A stretch of 18,204 nt of DNA from Candidatus Geoarchaeota archaeon (GTDB taxonomy: Archaea > Thermoproteota > Thermoprotei > Gearchaeales > WAQG01): the NCBI GenBank assembly GCA_015520395.1, contig WAQG01000049.1:1-18204 (forward strand). The letters are read 5' to 3'. The notes under the pieces were generated by a model. The model made no database searches. It was not told the origin of the DNA and was given only the letters and a program-made list of their open reading frames with translations. Positions 1 through 5,633 of the stretch are shown here, in pieces; position 1 is the stretch's first letter, and each line of letters starts with the position of its first letter. The position numbers were made by a program, and so were the translations under genes.

Positions 1-1175
1 ACCCGGCCATAGCCGGGGTCGATCCCCACAAGCTCATCCACCCTCCATAGATCATCACTGAGTCTCAAGGGCCTAGCCCGCCTCTCCACCCTCCTCTTAG
101 GCCTCAGAGACATGTGCCTTGAAAGTATCCTCACCACGAGCTTCGCTATTGCTGGAGCTGCAGTTAGGCCGGGGGACTGGATGCCGCCGATATTAATAAA
201 GCCCTCCCGCTCAACCCTAAAATAAAAATCCCCATCCTCCGTCGCGGCCCTAAGGCCAGCATACGCCTTTATGGGCGGGCCGCCGGGGTTGACGAGCCTT
301 GAATAACGGGACAGTATCGCCTCGTAGTCCCATCGCTCCACAGGGTTATCCTCACGCTCCCTCGGAACCGGGTCTAGGTTAGGGCCCCACAGAGCCCTGC
401 CGCTGACCGTTATGAGGGCCCCGCCTCCCTTAGTCCTGGGGTCTACCCTGAGCGGAACCTCTGCTACAAGATGCCTGTATTTCGGGGATCCTTCAAAAAC
501 TATGTGGGCGCCCCTGAGGGGCACTATCCTGAACTTGTCAAAACCAGCCACCCTCGAAACCTCATCCGAGTAAAGCCCAGCCGCATTAACCACCCATCTA
601 CACCTAATGACACCCTTAGAGGTCTCCACAAAAACCCATCTATCCTCAAAGGAGAAGCCCCTAACCTCAACGCCCAAAAATAGTTTAACACCATTAGCGA
701 CGGCGCCCTCGACACAGGCATGAATAACCTCGAAGGGCGAGACTATCCCAGCCTGGGGAAAGAGCAGGGCCGCGATACCTCCCTTAAGGCCCGGCTCAAT
801 CCTCCTAAGCTCCCGCCCCCAAACAAGCCTCACCCTAATTCCCATAATCCTGAAGTATATGTAGGCCGCCACGAGGACAAAGGCCTCAATTACCGTGAGG
901 GCGACCAGGAGCAGCCCCACCCTCATAAACTTGAATCCGAGCTCCCTGGACAGGGAGTCATACAGGGCGTTTCCCAAGAGGCAAAGCCTGCCCTTTAGTG
1001 AGTTTAGGGGAAGCTGAAAGGCGTGGATCACCCCAGCCGAACCCTTAGAACCGCCAAAGCCCACATCGAGGTTACGCTCCACAATAGCAACCCTTAACTC
1101 AAACTTCGAAAGCTCCCAGGCAATACAAGAGCCGACCACACCACCACCCACTATCACTACGTCGAACTCCTCCAC
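1..1175 (-). CDS. FAD-dependent glycerol-3-phosphate dehydrogenase-like oxidoreductase (GlpA/DAO family), C-terminus cut by window edge
   Basis: The reading frame runs open from a GTG at 1175 to the left edge (about 391 residues seen). The protein begins with a dinucleotide-binding fold: VVIVGGGVVGS at residues 6-16, then an acidic residue ending the second strand (VAIVER). Later signatures fit the DAO/GlpA family: a segment ending RIEPGLKGGIAALLFPQAG, and VVNAAGLYSDEV in the middle. The last visible residues, VDELVGIDPGYGR, resemble the linker that in GlpA-type enzymes leads into a BFD-like [2Fe-2S] domain, so a cysteine cluster probably lies just outside the window. Expected role (family knowledge): oxidation of glycerol 3-phosphate or a similar 2-hydroxyacid, passing electrons onward. 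GTG 1175 is preceded by GGGAGG, although the spacing is short. Residues 87-108 are unusually hydrophobic. L-2-hydroxyglutarate oxidase-like function is an alternative. Confidence 0.8.
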   Translation of the reverse strand, partial: MEEFDVVIVGGGVVGSCIAWELSKFELRVAIVERNLDVGFGGSKGSAGVIHAFQLPLNSLKGRLCLLGNALYDSLSRELGFKFMRVGLLLVALTVIEAFVLVAAYIYFRIMGIRVRLVWGRELRRIEPGLKGGIAALLFPQAGIVSPFEVIHACVEGAVANGVKLFLGVEVRGFSFEDRWVFVETSKGVIRCRWVVNAAGLYSDEVSRVAGFDKFRIVPLRGAHIVFEGSPKYRHLVAEVPLRVDPRTKGGGALITVSGRALWGPNLDPVPREREDNPVERWDYEAILSRYSRLVNPGGPPIKAYAGLRAATEDGDFYFRVEREGFINIGGIQSPGLTAAPAIAKLVVRILSRHMSLRPKRRVERRARPLRLSDDLWRVDELVGIDPGYGR

Positions 1176-1393
1176 GCCTCCCAGCCCGCCACACGTGCTC
1201 TGAACCTTACATCTACGGGGTGCCGGATCCAAGTTGGGAATGTGGAGAGCCGGGATATTAAGGTGTAGCTACCCGGCAGCCCAAGCCCCCCACCCTACGC
1301 CTTCAGGGTGGCGTGACAGCGGGCATAAGGTTTATATTGCTGTATAGATTTCTCTAATCGCACCTACAGGGCTTGCAAGGGAGGAATGAAGCA
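1176..1393. other. Divergent intergenic region between the GlpA-like gene and alba
   Basis: This 218-nt spacer has no convincing ORF. It holds the alba promoter near its right end. It also holds two inverted repeats: GCCGGG at 1249-1254 pairing with CCCGGC at 1272-1277 (17-nt loop), and CCACCCT at 1290-1296 pairing with AGGGTGG at 1305-1311 (8-nt loop). A competing fold pairs ACGCC 1297-1301 with GGCGT 1310-1314. I cannot assign a function to them. No clear TATA box for the minus-strand gene was found close to 1175. Confidence 0.5.
1329..1338 (+). promoter_or_regulatory. Archaeal TATA-box promoter of alba
   Basis: The sequence GGTTTATATT lies about 60 nt upstream of the alba ATG. With the usual 25-27 nt from TATA centre to start site, transcription would begin near 1360, giving a leader of about 35 nt that contains the GGGAGG ribosome-binding site at 1379-1384. 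Unlike several other genes in the window, this one therefore appears to have a leadered mRNA. Confidence 0.6.
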
Positions 1394-1666
1394 ATGAGCG
1401 AGAATGTGGTATATGTAGGGAACAAGTCCCCAATGCACTACGTCCTTGCCGTAATGATCCAGTTCAACAGGGGAAGTGACAAGGTGGTGCTTAAGGCAAG
1501 GGGCAGGGCAATTTCCAGGGCTGTTGACGTTGCCGAAATTGTGAAGAACCAGTTCCTTCCAGGCCAGGTTGAGTCCAGCGTCACCATAGGCACTGAGGAG
1601 GTCGGCGAGGGCGACCAGAAGAGAAACGTCTCAACAATAGAAATAGTGCTTACAAAGAAGGAGTAG
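1394..1666 (+). CDS. albA: DNA/RNA-binding protein Alba
   Basis: This is a 90-residue Alba chromatin protein. The match to the family covers its whole length: VVYVGNKSPMHYVLAVM at the N-terminus, the signature VVLKARGRAISRAVDVAEIV in the centre, FLPGQVESS, and the C-terminal strand VSTIEIVLTKKE. Alba dimers coat DNA and also bind RNA in archaea. The start chosen is ATG 1394, preceded by GGGAGG at 1379-1384. An in-frame TTG at 1373 would add seven residues that include the ribosome-binding site, so it was rejected. At the pair equivalent to Sulfolobus Lys16-Lys17 this protein has Asn10-Lys11, so the classic acetylation site is absent. The gene stands alone, followed by a T-rich termination region. 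Confidence 0.96.
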   Translation: MSENVVYVGNKSPMHYVLAVMIQFNRGSDKVVLKARGRAISRAVDVAEIVKNQFLPGQVESSVTIGTEEVGEGDQKRNVSTIEIVLTKKE

Positions 1667-1686
1667 GGCTGCGGAGACAATTAAGA

Positions 1687-1706
1687 AATTTTTCTAATAT
1701 TTTTCT
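1687..1706 (+). terminator. Poly-T transcription termination region after alba
   Basis: Two T-runs (TTTTT at 1689-1693 and again around 1700-1704) follow the alba stop by 20-40 nt. Archaeal RNA polymerase terminates at such U-rich stretches without a strong hairpin. The region downstream to 1818 is AT-rich and then carries the next promoter. Confidence 0.6.
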
Positions 1707-1818
1707 AACAAATAAAACTTTAAACATAAATCTTATCGTATAAGCTTAATCCCAAACCTTAGAGATTCATGGCCGATGTCGATATATCTCGGTTTGGGGA
1801 TAGGAAGTGTGAAGCTAT

Positions 1819-2772
1819 ATGAGGCCAATCGAGGGTTGGGCTGTAAGAGATAAGCTTGGAGTCATATATTATGTCTTCGGCACGAAACACCCCAGAGAAA
1901 CACTTTGGGTTCTTCCAAAGTTTGTGCCCTCAGACGAGGGAGATAGGATATTCCGTGGGCGTGGATACAAAAAACTTGGTAGCTATAGGGAGGCGATAGA
2001 CTGGTCCCTAAGAAATCTCTCGGAGAATGTTAGGCCTTTTAATAGGAGGGGCCTTATGGTATCCCTTCCATGGAGCTCTTTAATAGAGATCTACAGTCCG
2101 AGAAGAAGGCTTATTGAGATAATTGAGAAAGGGGCTGTTTACAGGATTGAGGAGGCTGCAGCGTCCCTCGCAATGGCCCTCTCCTCAATCTCGGGAGTGC
2201 CGATAGATCTCTTTGGAGTTTCAGGCTCGATACTTGTGGGGCTTTTGGGGAGGGGCTCCGATATAAACATAGTCTGTTATCCCAGGCCGGGGGAAACTGA
2301 GAGGATATACTATGCTGCAGCAAGGCTTAGATCCATGGGGGTGACCGCTCCCGTCCCGGACGAGAGGCTGAGGGCTGAGTATAGAAGGTATGGGGAGGCC
2401 TACAGGATGTCTTGGAATATCTATAGGAGCGTGGAGGAGAGGAAGCTGTTGAGGGGCATTTATCATGGATTCACATATACTGTGAAGATAGTTAGACAGC
2501 CGTTTGAAGAGCCTGATGGAAGGTGGGTTCGCGGGAGGATTGAGGGTATGGTTATGGATGACTCGCTTCGGTACCTGTATCCCTCTGAGTACAAAGTGGC
2601 AAGCCTTTCAGGGCTTTACAGGGTCCTGTCCTACAATGACATATTCTGCGAACATGCCATGAGAAATGAAAGGGTAGTGGTCGAGGGCTGGGAGCTAAAG
2701 GACGGTTATGAGAGGCTCATTGTTCTCGACCACCAGTATGGCCACATAACATTTAAGGCAGGAAGAACCTAG
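1819..2772 (+). CDS. Predicted archaeal nucleotidyltransferase (DNA polymerase beta superfamily-like)
   Basis: The protein has 317 residues. Its core motif is at residues 133-154: GVSGSILVG, a five-residue linker, then SDINIVCY. This matches the GS...D-x-D strand-turn of polymerase-beta-type nucleotidyltransferases, and I associate the overall architecture with an archaeal group of predicted nucleotidyltransferases. Residues 1-75 form a separate N-terminal region beginning MRPIEGWAVRDKLGVIYYV. The C-terminal third (from about 215) is rich in beta-strand-like segments. The second carboxylate expected in D-x-D is Asn150 (D148-I-N150), which may weaken metal binding. ATG 1819 is the first start after an in-frame TGA at 1810-1812. 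The substrate is unknown. It ends 58 nt before the next gene, which has its own promoter, so it is probably monocistronic. Confidence 0.68.
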   Translation: MRPIEGWAVRDKLGVIYYVFGTKHPRETLWVLPKFVPSDEGDRIFRGRGYKKLGSYREAIDWSLRNLSENVRPFNRRGLMVSLPWSSLIEIYSPRRRLIEIIEKGAVYRIEEAAASLAMALSSISGVPIDLFGVSGSILVGLLGRGSDINIVCYPRPGETERIYYAAARLRSMGVTAPVPDERLRAEYRRYGEAYRMSWNIYRSVEERKLLRGIYHGFTYTVKIVRQPFEEPDGRWVRGRIEGMVMDDSLRYLYPSEYKVASLSGLYRVLSYNDIFCEHAMRNERVVVEGWELKDGYERLIVLDHQYGHITFKAGRT

Positions 2773-2800
2773 TAGGGCTGGCCCCCTAGCGAAGCTCAAG

Positions 2801-2810
2801 TTTTTATACC
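2801..2810 (+). promoter_or_regulatory. TATA-box promoter for the membrane protein at 2831 (leaderless)
   Basis: TTTTTATACC is centred about 25 nt upstream of ATG 2831. That spacing places the transcription start at or within a few bases of the start codon, and no Shine-Dalgarno sequence is present. Both points suggest a leaderless mRNA. Confidence 0.6.
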
Positions 2811-2830
2811 TTTCTGAAGTTGTTTTATCG

Positions 2831-3616
2831 ATGAGGCCGGTTACTTTTGGATTTAGGGAGGTCAATAGGGAGCTGATGTTAGATGGCGTGAAGAACCTTA
2901 GGACAAGCGCGCTTCTCCAAATAATTATGTCAGTCCTCTCAGTAGTCATCCTATCGCTTTTCCTAGCCTCAATCCCCATGATAGGCATGGCGGGAGTTCC
3001 AAGGGATCCTGCTAGGATCATCGGGGCACTTATGGGGTTTATGGCGATCATCGTAGTTGGTGGTATACTTCTCCTAATCTTAGGGATTGCTGCCTTCATT
3101 TACCTTTACTTAGGATGGAGTAAGGTGGGCGAGGCTGACAAGGAATTTAGTCTCCAGAAAACTGCGGTAAAACTGCTGGTAATAGCTATAATCCTTATAA
3201 TTATAGGGTTTGTTGCAATGATGGCGATGCTATTCACGGCTATTGTTAGCGCTTCTCCCGGGGAAGTTCCCACCAATATGTTCGGCATTCTTGGAGCCGC
3301 CCTGGGTGGAATTGCAATCATTGTTATAGGTGGATTCATAGGGCTGATTGCCGGCATCCTAATCTACTATGGATACTACAAGTTAGGCGAGGAGTATGAG
3401 GTTTCAGAGCTTAAGATCGGCGGGCTCGCACTGATAATATCGCTCGTCATTAACGCCATAAGTTTCATTCCTTACCTGGGTGCCGTTGCCTCACTCGTAA
3501 GCCTGATTGGGATAATACTAGTTTTTGCAGGGCTCTCAAAACTTAGGGGCATGTTGGAGAGGGGCGAGCTGCCGGGCTATCCCGCCTATCAACCCCCGCC
3601 CCCACCGCCGATCTAG
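2831..3616 (+). CDS. Multi-pass membrane protein, DUF973/DUF996-like
   Basis: This 261-residue integral membrane protein has at least five long hydrophobic segments, at roughly residues 31-55, 62-96, 113-138, 150-180 and 197-232. Short polar linkers such as GWSKVGEADKEFSLQKTA and YYKLGEEYEVSELKIGG separate them. The pattern (a cytoplasmic N-terminus, paired helices and repeated 'kLGeey' linkers) resembles the archaeal DUF973/DUF996 membrane families, whose function is unknown to me. The C-terminal tail is proline-rich (YPAYQPPPPPPI), perhaps a flexible cytoplasmic or surface-exposed end. The start is fixed by a promoter with leaderless spacing. Family placement is from memory; that it is a real membrane protein is much more certain. 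Confidence 0.75.
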   Translation: MRPVTFGFREVNRELMLDGVKNLRTSALLQIIMSVLSVVILSLFLASIPMIGMAGVPRDPARIIGALMGFMAIIVVGGILLLILGIAAFIYLYLGWSKVGEADKEFSLQKTAVKLLVIAIILIIIGFVAMMAMLFTAIVSASPGEVPTNMFGILGAALGGIAIIVIGGFIGLIAGILIYYGYYKLGEEYEVSELKIGGLALIISLVINAISFIPYLGAVASLVSLIGIILVFAGLSKLRGMLERGELPGYPAYQPPPPPPI

Positions 3617-3669
3617 CGTAACGGCTAGTAGAGGCCCTTAGAAAACCTCTCATACCAGATTTCATCATA

Positions 3670-3676
3670 CTTTTTT
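3670..3676 (+). terminator. Possible T-run terminator after the membrane protein gene
   Basis: CTTTTTT lies 54 nt downstream of the stop at 3616. It is the only oligo-T tract before the next plus-strand promoter at 3833. The evidence is the tract alone, so confidence is low. It also falls inside the possible minus-strand remnant described separately. Confidence 0.3.
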
Positions 3677-3832
3677 GTTATCCATCTGGAGTGTTGAGCC
3701 TTTAGGATCTCCCTGAGCTTCCTCACGGTTCCTCATCTCAACTCCGACTAATAGGCTAATAAGCGGCTTGCTTAACGTGTCATCCGCATACGTCAATCGG
3801 AGTTCCGTGAATGTTCGGCTAGTCAGGTTAAT

Positions 3833-3840
3833 CTTTATGT
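3833..3840 (+). promoter_or_regulatory. TATA-like element for the dehydrogenase-like gene at 3867
   Basis: CTTTATGT is centred about 30 nt upstream of ATG 3867, and there is no Shine-Dalgarno sequence between. A leaderless or nearly leaderless transcript is likely. This supports ATG 3867 over the in-frame TTG at 3768, which would lie upstream of the promoter. Confidence 0.5.
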
Positions 3841-3866
3841 GTCTTATTACCCATTTGGGAACGGTC

Positions 3867-4670
3867 ATGTATAGGGTTGTCGTGGCGGGGCTTGGCAGAG
3901 TTGGTAAGCCCGTTGCCGAATACCTAATCAAGCGCGGCCATAAAGTTTATGGCTATGATATACGACCCCTCCCACTCCCCTATGCCACCACCGACTGGAA
4001 CTCCATACCACACCAGCGCGTAGACGTCTACATAGTGGCTGTCTGGACAGGGCTGGACGAGGAGGGGCGTCCAGACATGTCCGCAGTGGAGGATGTGGTC
4101 TCTAAGGTTGCCAGCTCAAACCCAAACGCCCTCGTAACCATAGAGAGCACGATCGTTCCCGGAACCTCAAGAAGGCTTCATGAGAAGTATGGCGTTCCCA
4201 TAGCCCACTGTCCCCACAGGTACTGGGCAGTAGACCCCGTCCACTACGGCGTAAGGCAACTCCGTGTTCTGGGCGCGGTGAGCAGAGAGGCGCTCGCCAG
4301 GGCCCTAGACTTCTATCAAAGCATAGATATTCCCGTTTTCGTCGTTTCGAGCGTCGAGATTGCAGAGCTTTCAAAGATAGTGGAGAATGCCTATAGATAT
4401 CTCACAATAGCGTTCGCTGAAAACGTTAGGCTGTTAGCGGAGGCCATGAACCTCGAATTCTGGGAGCTGAGGCAAGCCGTAAACACCAAGTTCAACGTTG
4501 ATCTTCCGGAGGCCAGGAGAGGCATAAAGGGACACTGCCTCCCAAAGGATGTGACATATTTTCAGAGGCTACTTGAGGAGGCGGGGGTTCCCTCGGACCT
4601 AATAGACGGTGCAGTAAAGGTCGATAAGGAGTATGTGAAATACATTGAGGGCATGATGCCTGAGGGCTAA
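3867..4670 (+). CDS. Compact UDP-glucose/GDP-mannose dehydrogenase-like protein lacking the C-terminal domain
   Basis: The protein has 267 residues; family members usually have 400-450. It starts with an NAD-binding Rossmann fold (VVVAGLGRVG, residues 4-13) and carries ESTIVPGT at 93-100, whose Thr corresponds to the catalytic-site Thr of the family. The central helical domain has ELSKIVENAYR with Lys170 and Asn174, and GHCLPKD with Cys224 and Asp228, matching the Lys/Asn and Cys/Asp catalytic sets of UDP-glucose dehydrogenases. The motif normally read as Pro-Glu-Arg is Pro-His-Arg at 116-118. The protein stops soon after the dimerisation domain, so the UDP-binding domain is missing. The stop is a clean TAA 33 nt before the next gene, with no sign of a frameshifted remainder. 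It could be an NAD-dependent oxidoreductase with a smaller alcohol substrate. ATG 3867 gives a canonical N-terminus. Confidence 0.8.
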   Translation: MYRVVVAGLGRVGKPVAEYLIKRGHKVYGYDIRPLPLPYATTDWNSIPHQRVDVYIVAVWTGLDEEGRPDMSAVEDVVSKVASSNPNALVTIESTIVPGTSRRLHEKYGVPIAHCPHRYWAVDPVHYGVRQLRVLGAVSREALARALDFYQSIDIPVFVVSSVEIAELSKIVENAYRYLTIAFAENVRLLAEAMNLEFWELRQAVNTKFNVDLPEARRGIKGHCLPKDVTYFQRLLEEAGVPSDLIDGAVKVDKEYVKYIEGMMPEG

Positions 4671-4678
4671 CCTTTATC
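4671..4678 (+). promoter_or_regulatory. TATA-box promoter of the DtxR-family regulator gene
   Basis: CCTTTATC directly follows the TAA of the upstream gene and is centred about 29 nt before ATG 4704. This spacing indicates a leaderless transcript. The predicted start site lies at the downstream edge of the candidate operator at 4683-4700. Confidence 0.55.
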
Positions 4679-4682
4679 AGCA

Positions 4683-4700
4683 GTTTAGACGTGGTAAAAT
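4683..4700 (+). promoter_or_regulatory. Candidate autoregulatory operator (degenerate copy of the feoB palindrome)
   Basis: GTTTAGACGTGGTAAAAT lies between the TATA box and ATG 4704. It shares the left half-site TTTAGAC exactly with the perfect palindrome at 5609-5626, and it keeps the central TG and part of the A-rich right end. The right half is degenerate. The position and the shared half-site suggest that the DtxR-family protein represses its own promoter. This is inference from two sites only. Confidence 0.45.
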
Positions 4701-4703
4701 GCG

Positions 4704-5354
4704 ATGAGAAGAACAGGCACCACTATTGAGAACTACCTAGTTACGATATATAGGTTTGAGGAGATAAGAGGCTGGGCCAGAACCAATGATGTGTCAAAGG
4801 AGCTCAACATAAGGCCAGCCACGGTTACGAAGATTGTAAAGAAGCTGGCTAAAAGCGGGCTTGTAATTTACAACAGGTATAAGGGCTTTAGGCTCAGTGA
4901 GAAAGGGCGCGAAATAGCGGAGAGGATCGTTTGGAAGCATAGAGTCGCTGAGAGGTTCCTACATGACATTCTTGGCTTTGACATTTACGACTCCCACTTC
5001 TACGCCCACGAGATGGAGCATCTCTCTGACGATATAATAAAGGCAATAGACAGGTATCTCGGCTCCCCGAGGGAGTGTCCCCACGGAAACCCACTGCCCC
5101 GTAGAAGCCCTAACTCCGAGTGCGTAGCTTTAAAGGATGTTGAGGGCCCTGGCGTTTACGTCGTTAGGGCAGTTAGGGGGGAGCTCACATCGACCATGAA
5201 GCTGTTAAGGCAGCTTGGCATCACTGTCGGAAGCCTCATCCACGTCTTAAAGGTTAGAAAGCTGGCTGTGGAGATAAAATATAAAGACAGGCTTGCAAGG
5301 GTGGAGTCTCCTGATTACGAATCCATATGTGTGGAGCCCTTCGAGGTGATGTAA
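4704..5354 (+). CDS. DtxR/MntR-family metal-dependent transcriptional repressor
   Basis: The 216-residue protein has a complete three-part architecture. A winged helix (residues 1-70) carries the recognition-helix region RPATVTKIVKKLAKSGLV. A dimerisation/metal-binding domain (71-140) follows, including the family motif CPHGNPLPR at 125-133. A C-terminal FeoA/SH3-like domain covers about 146-216. By direct numbering against DtxR, the ancillary ligands His79, Glu83 and His98 are all present. At the primary site Glu105 and His106 are present, but Met10 is Asn10 and Cys102 is His102. It should bind Fe2+ or Mn2+ and repress uptake genes when metal is plentiful. It is followed after 3 nt by feoA, so iron (rather than manganese) is the likelier signal. 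ATG 4704 is set by leaderless promoter spacing. Confidence 0.93.
   Translation: MRRTGTTIENYLVTIYRFEEIRGWARTNDVSKELNIRPATVTKIVKKLAKSGLVIYNRYKGFRLSEKGREIAERIVWKHRVAERFLHDILGFDIYDSHFYAHEMEHLSDDIIKAIDRYLGSPRECPHGNPLPRRSPNSECVALKDVEGPGVYVVRAVRGELTSTMKLLRQLGITVGSLIHVLKVRKLAVEIKYKDRLARVESPDYESICVEPFEVM
5343..5350 (+). promoter_or_regulatory. Strong Shine-Dalgarno sequence deciding the feoA TTG start
   Basis: GAGGTGAT is complementary to the AUCACCUC end typical of archaeal 16S rRNA. It lies inside the last codons of the regulator gene, 7 nt before TTG 5358. It supports translation of feoA as the internal gene of a dicistronic mRNA from a non-ATG start. Confidence 0.7.
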
Positions 5355-5357
5355 AAG

Positions 5358-5582
5358 TTGTATACTTTAGACCTTGTGCCGCCGGGCGGAAGGGTCAGGA
5401 TAGTTGACTTGAGGGGAGGTAGAGAGCTTGTATCAAGACTTATGCAGATGGGCCTGCACCCCGGTGCCATTGTGGAGGTTGTTGAAAACTCTAAGGGCCC
5501 AGTTCTCGTAAGGGTTAGGGGTGTTGTCATAGCTCTAGGCAGGGGTTTAGCCCGAAAAATAGTGGTGATGCCTCTCAGGTAG
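5358..5582 (+). CDS. feoA: Ferrous iron transport protein A
   Basis: This is a 74-residue SH3-like protein with the usual FeoA pattern: an N-terminal LVPPGGRVRIVDLRGG, the motif SRLMQMGLHPGAIVEVVE, then GPVLVRVRGVVIALGRGLARKIVV. FeoA is a small cytosolic partner of the FeoB iron permease. Its length is normal for the family. The TTG start is used because the regulator's stop is only 3 nt upstream and a near-perfect Shine-Dalgarno sequence precedes it. The gene appears co-transcribed with the DtxR-family gene, while feoB has its own promoter 20-30 nt downstream. Regulator and FeoA could therefore be expressed at a different level from the permease. Confidence 0.95.
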   Translation: MYTLDLVPPGGRVRIVDLRGGRELVSRLMQMGLHPGAIVEVVENSKGPVLVRVRGVVIALGRGLARKIVVMPLR

Positions 5583-5600
5583 TTCAACTTGATTGATTAA

Positions 5601-5608
5601 CTTTATAT
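5601..5608 (+). promoter_or_regulatory. TATA-box promoter of feoB
   Basis: CTTTATAT is centred 29 nt before ATG 5634, within the 51-nt spacer between feoA and feoB. The operator palindrome begins immediately downstream. A bound repressor would cover the predicted transcription start region. Confidence 0.65.
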
Positions 5609-5626
5609 TTTTAGACATGTCTAAAA
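5609..5626 (+). promoter_or_regulatory. Perfect 18-bp palindrome, candidate DtxR-family operator at feoB
   Basis: TTTTAGACATGTCTAAAA is exactly self-complementary over 18 bp. It sits between the feoB TATA box and ATG 5634. Size, symmetry, an A/T-flanked core and position all fit an operator for a DtxR-family dimer or dimer pair, and a gene for such a regulator lies 1 kb upstream in the same direction. A related half-site is found at that regulator's own promoter. Binding itself is inferred. Confidence 0.68.
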
Positions 5627-5633
5627 CTTCAGT

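Larger units (their letters stand above)
3625..3868 (-). pseudogene. Possible frameshifted remnant or very small gene on the minus strand
   Basis: Between the two plus-strand genes, the minus strand has two protein-like stretches in different frames. From about 3868 to 3733 one frame reads VIRHIKINLTSRTFTELRL and then TYADDTLSKPLISLLVGVEM. From 3726 to 3625 another frame reads VRKLREILKAQHSRW, ITKKYDEIWYERFSKGLY and a stop. Removing one base near 3720-3733 would join them into a protein of about 80 residues with an amphipathic, coding-like pattern. Alternatively, the 33-residue C-terminal piece (GTG at 3726, preceded by GAGG) could be a stand-alone small protein. I recognise no family. The region overlaps the promoter of the plus-strand gene at 3867, which argues against a functional gene. 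This could be chance. Confidence 0.28.

Noticed and set aside
1290..1311. Hairpins upstream of alba as a small RNA or riboswitch
   Set aside because: The stems are only 6-7 bp, lie upstream of the alba promoter, and match no RNA family I know.
3768..3866. N-terminal extension of the dehydrogenase-like protein from an upstream TTG
   Set aside because: It lies upstream of and across the promoter, has no ribosome-binding site, and would precede the canonical nucleotide-binding N-terminus MYRVVVAGLGRVG by 33 residues.
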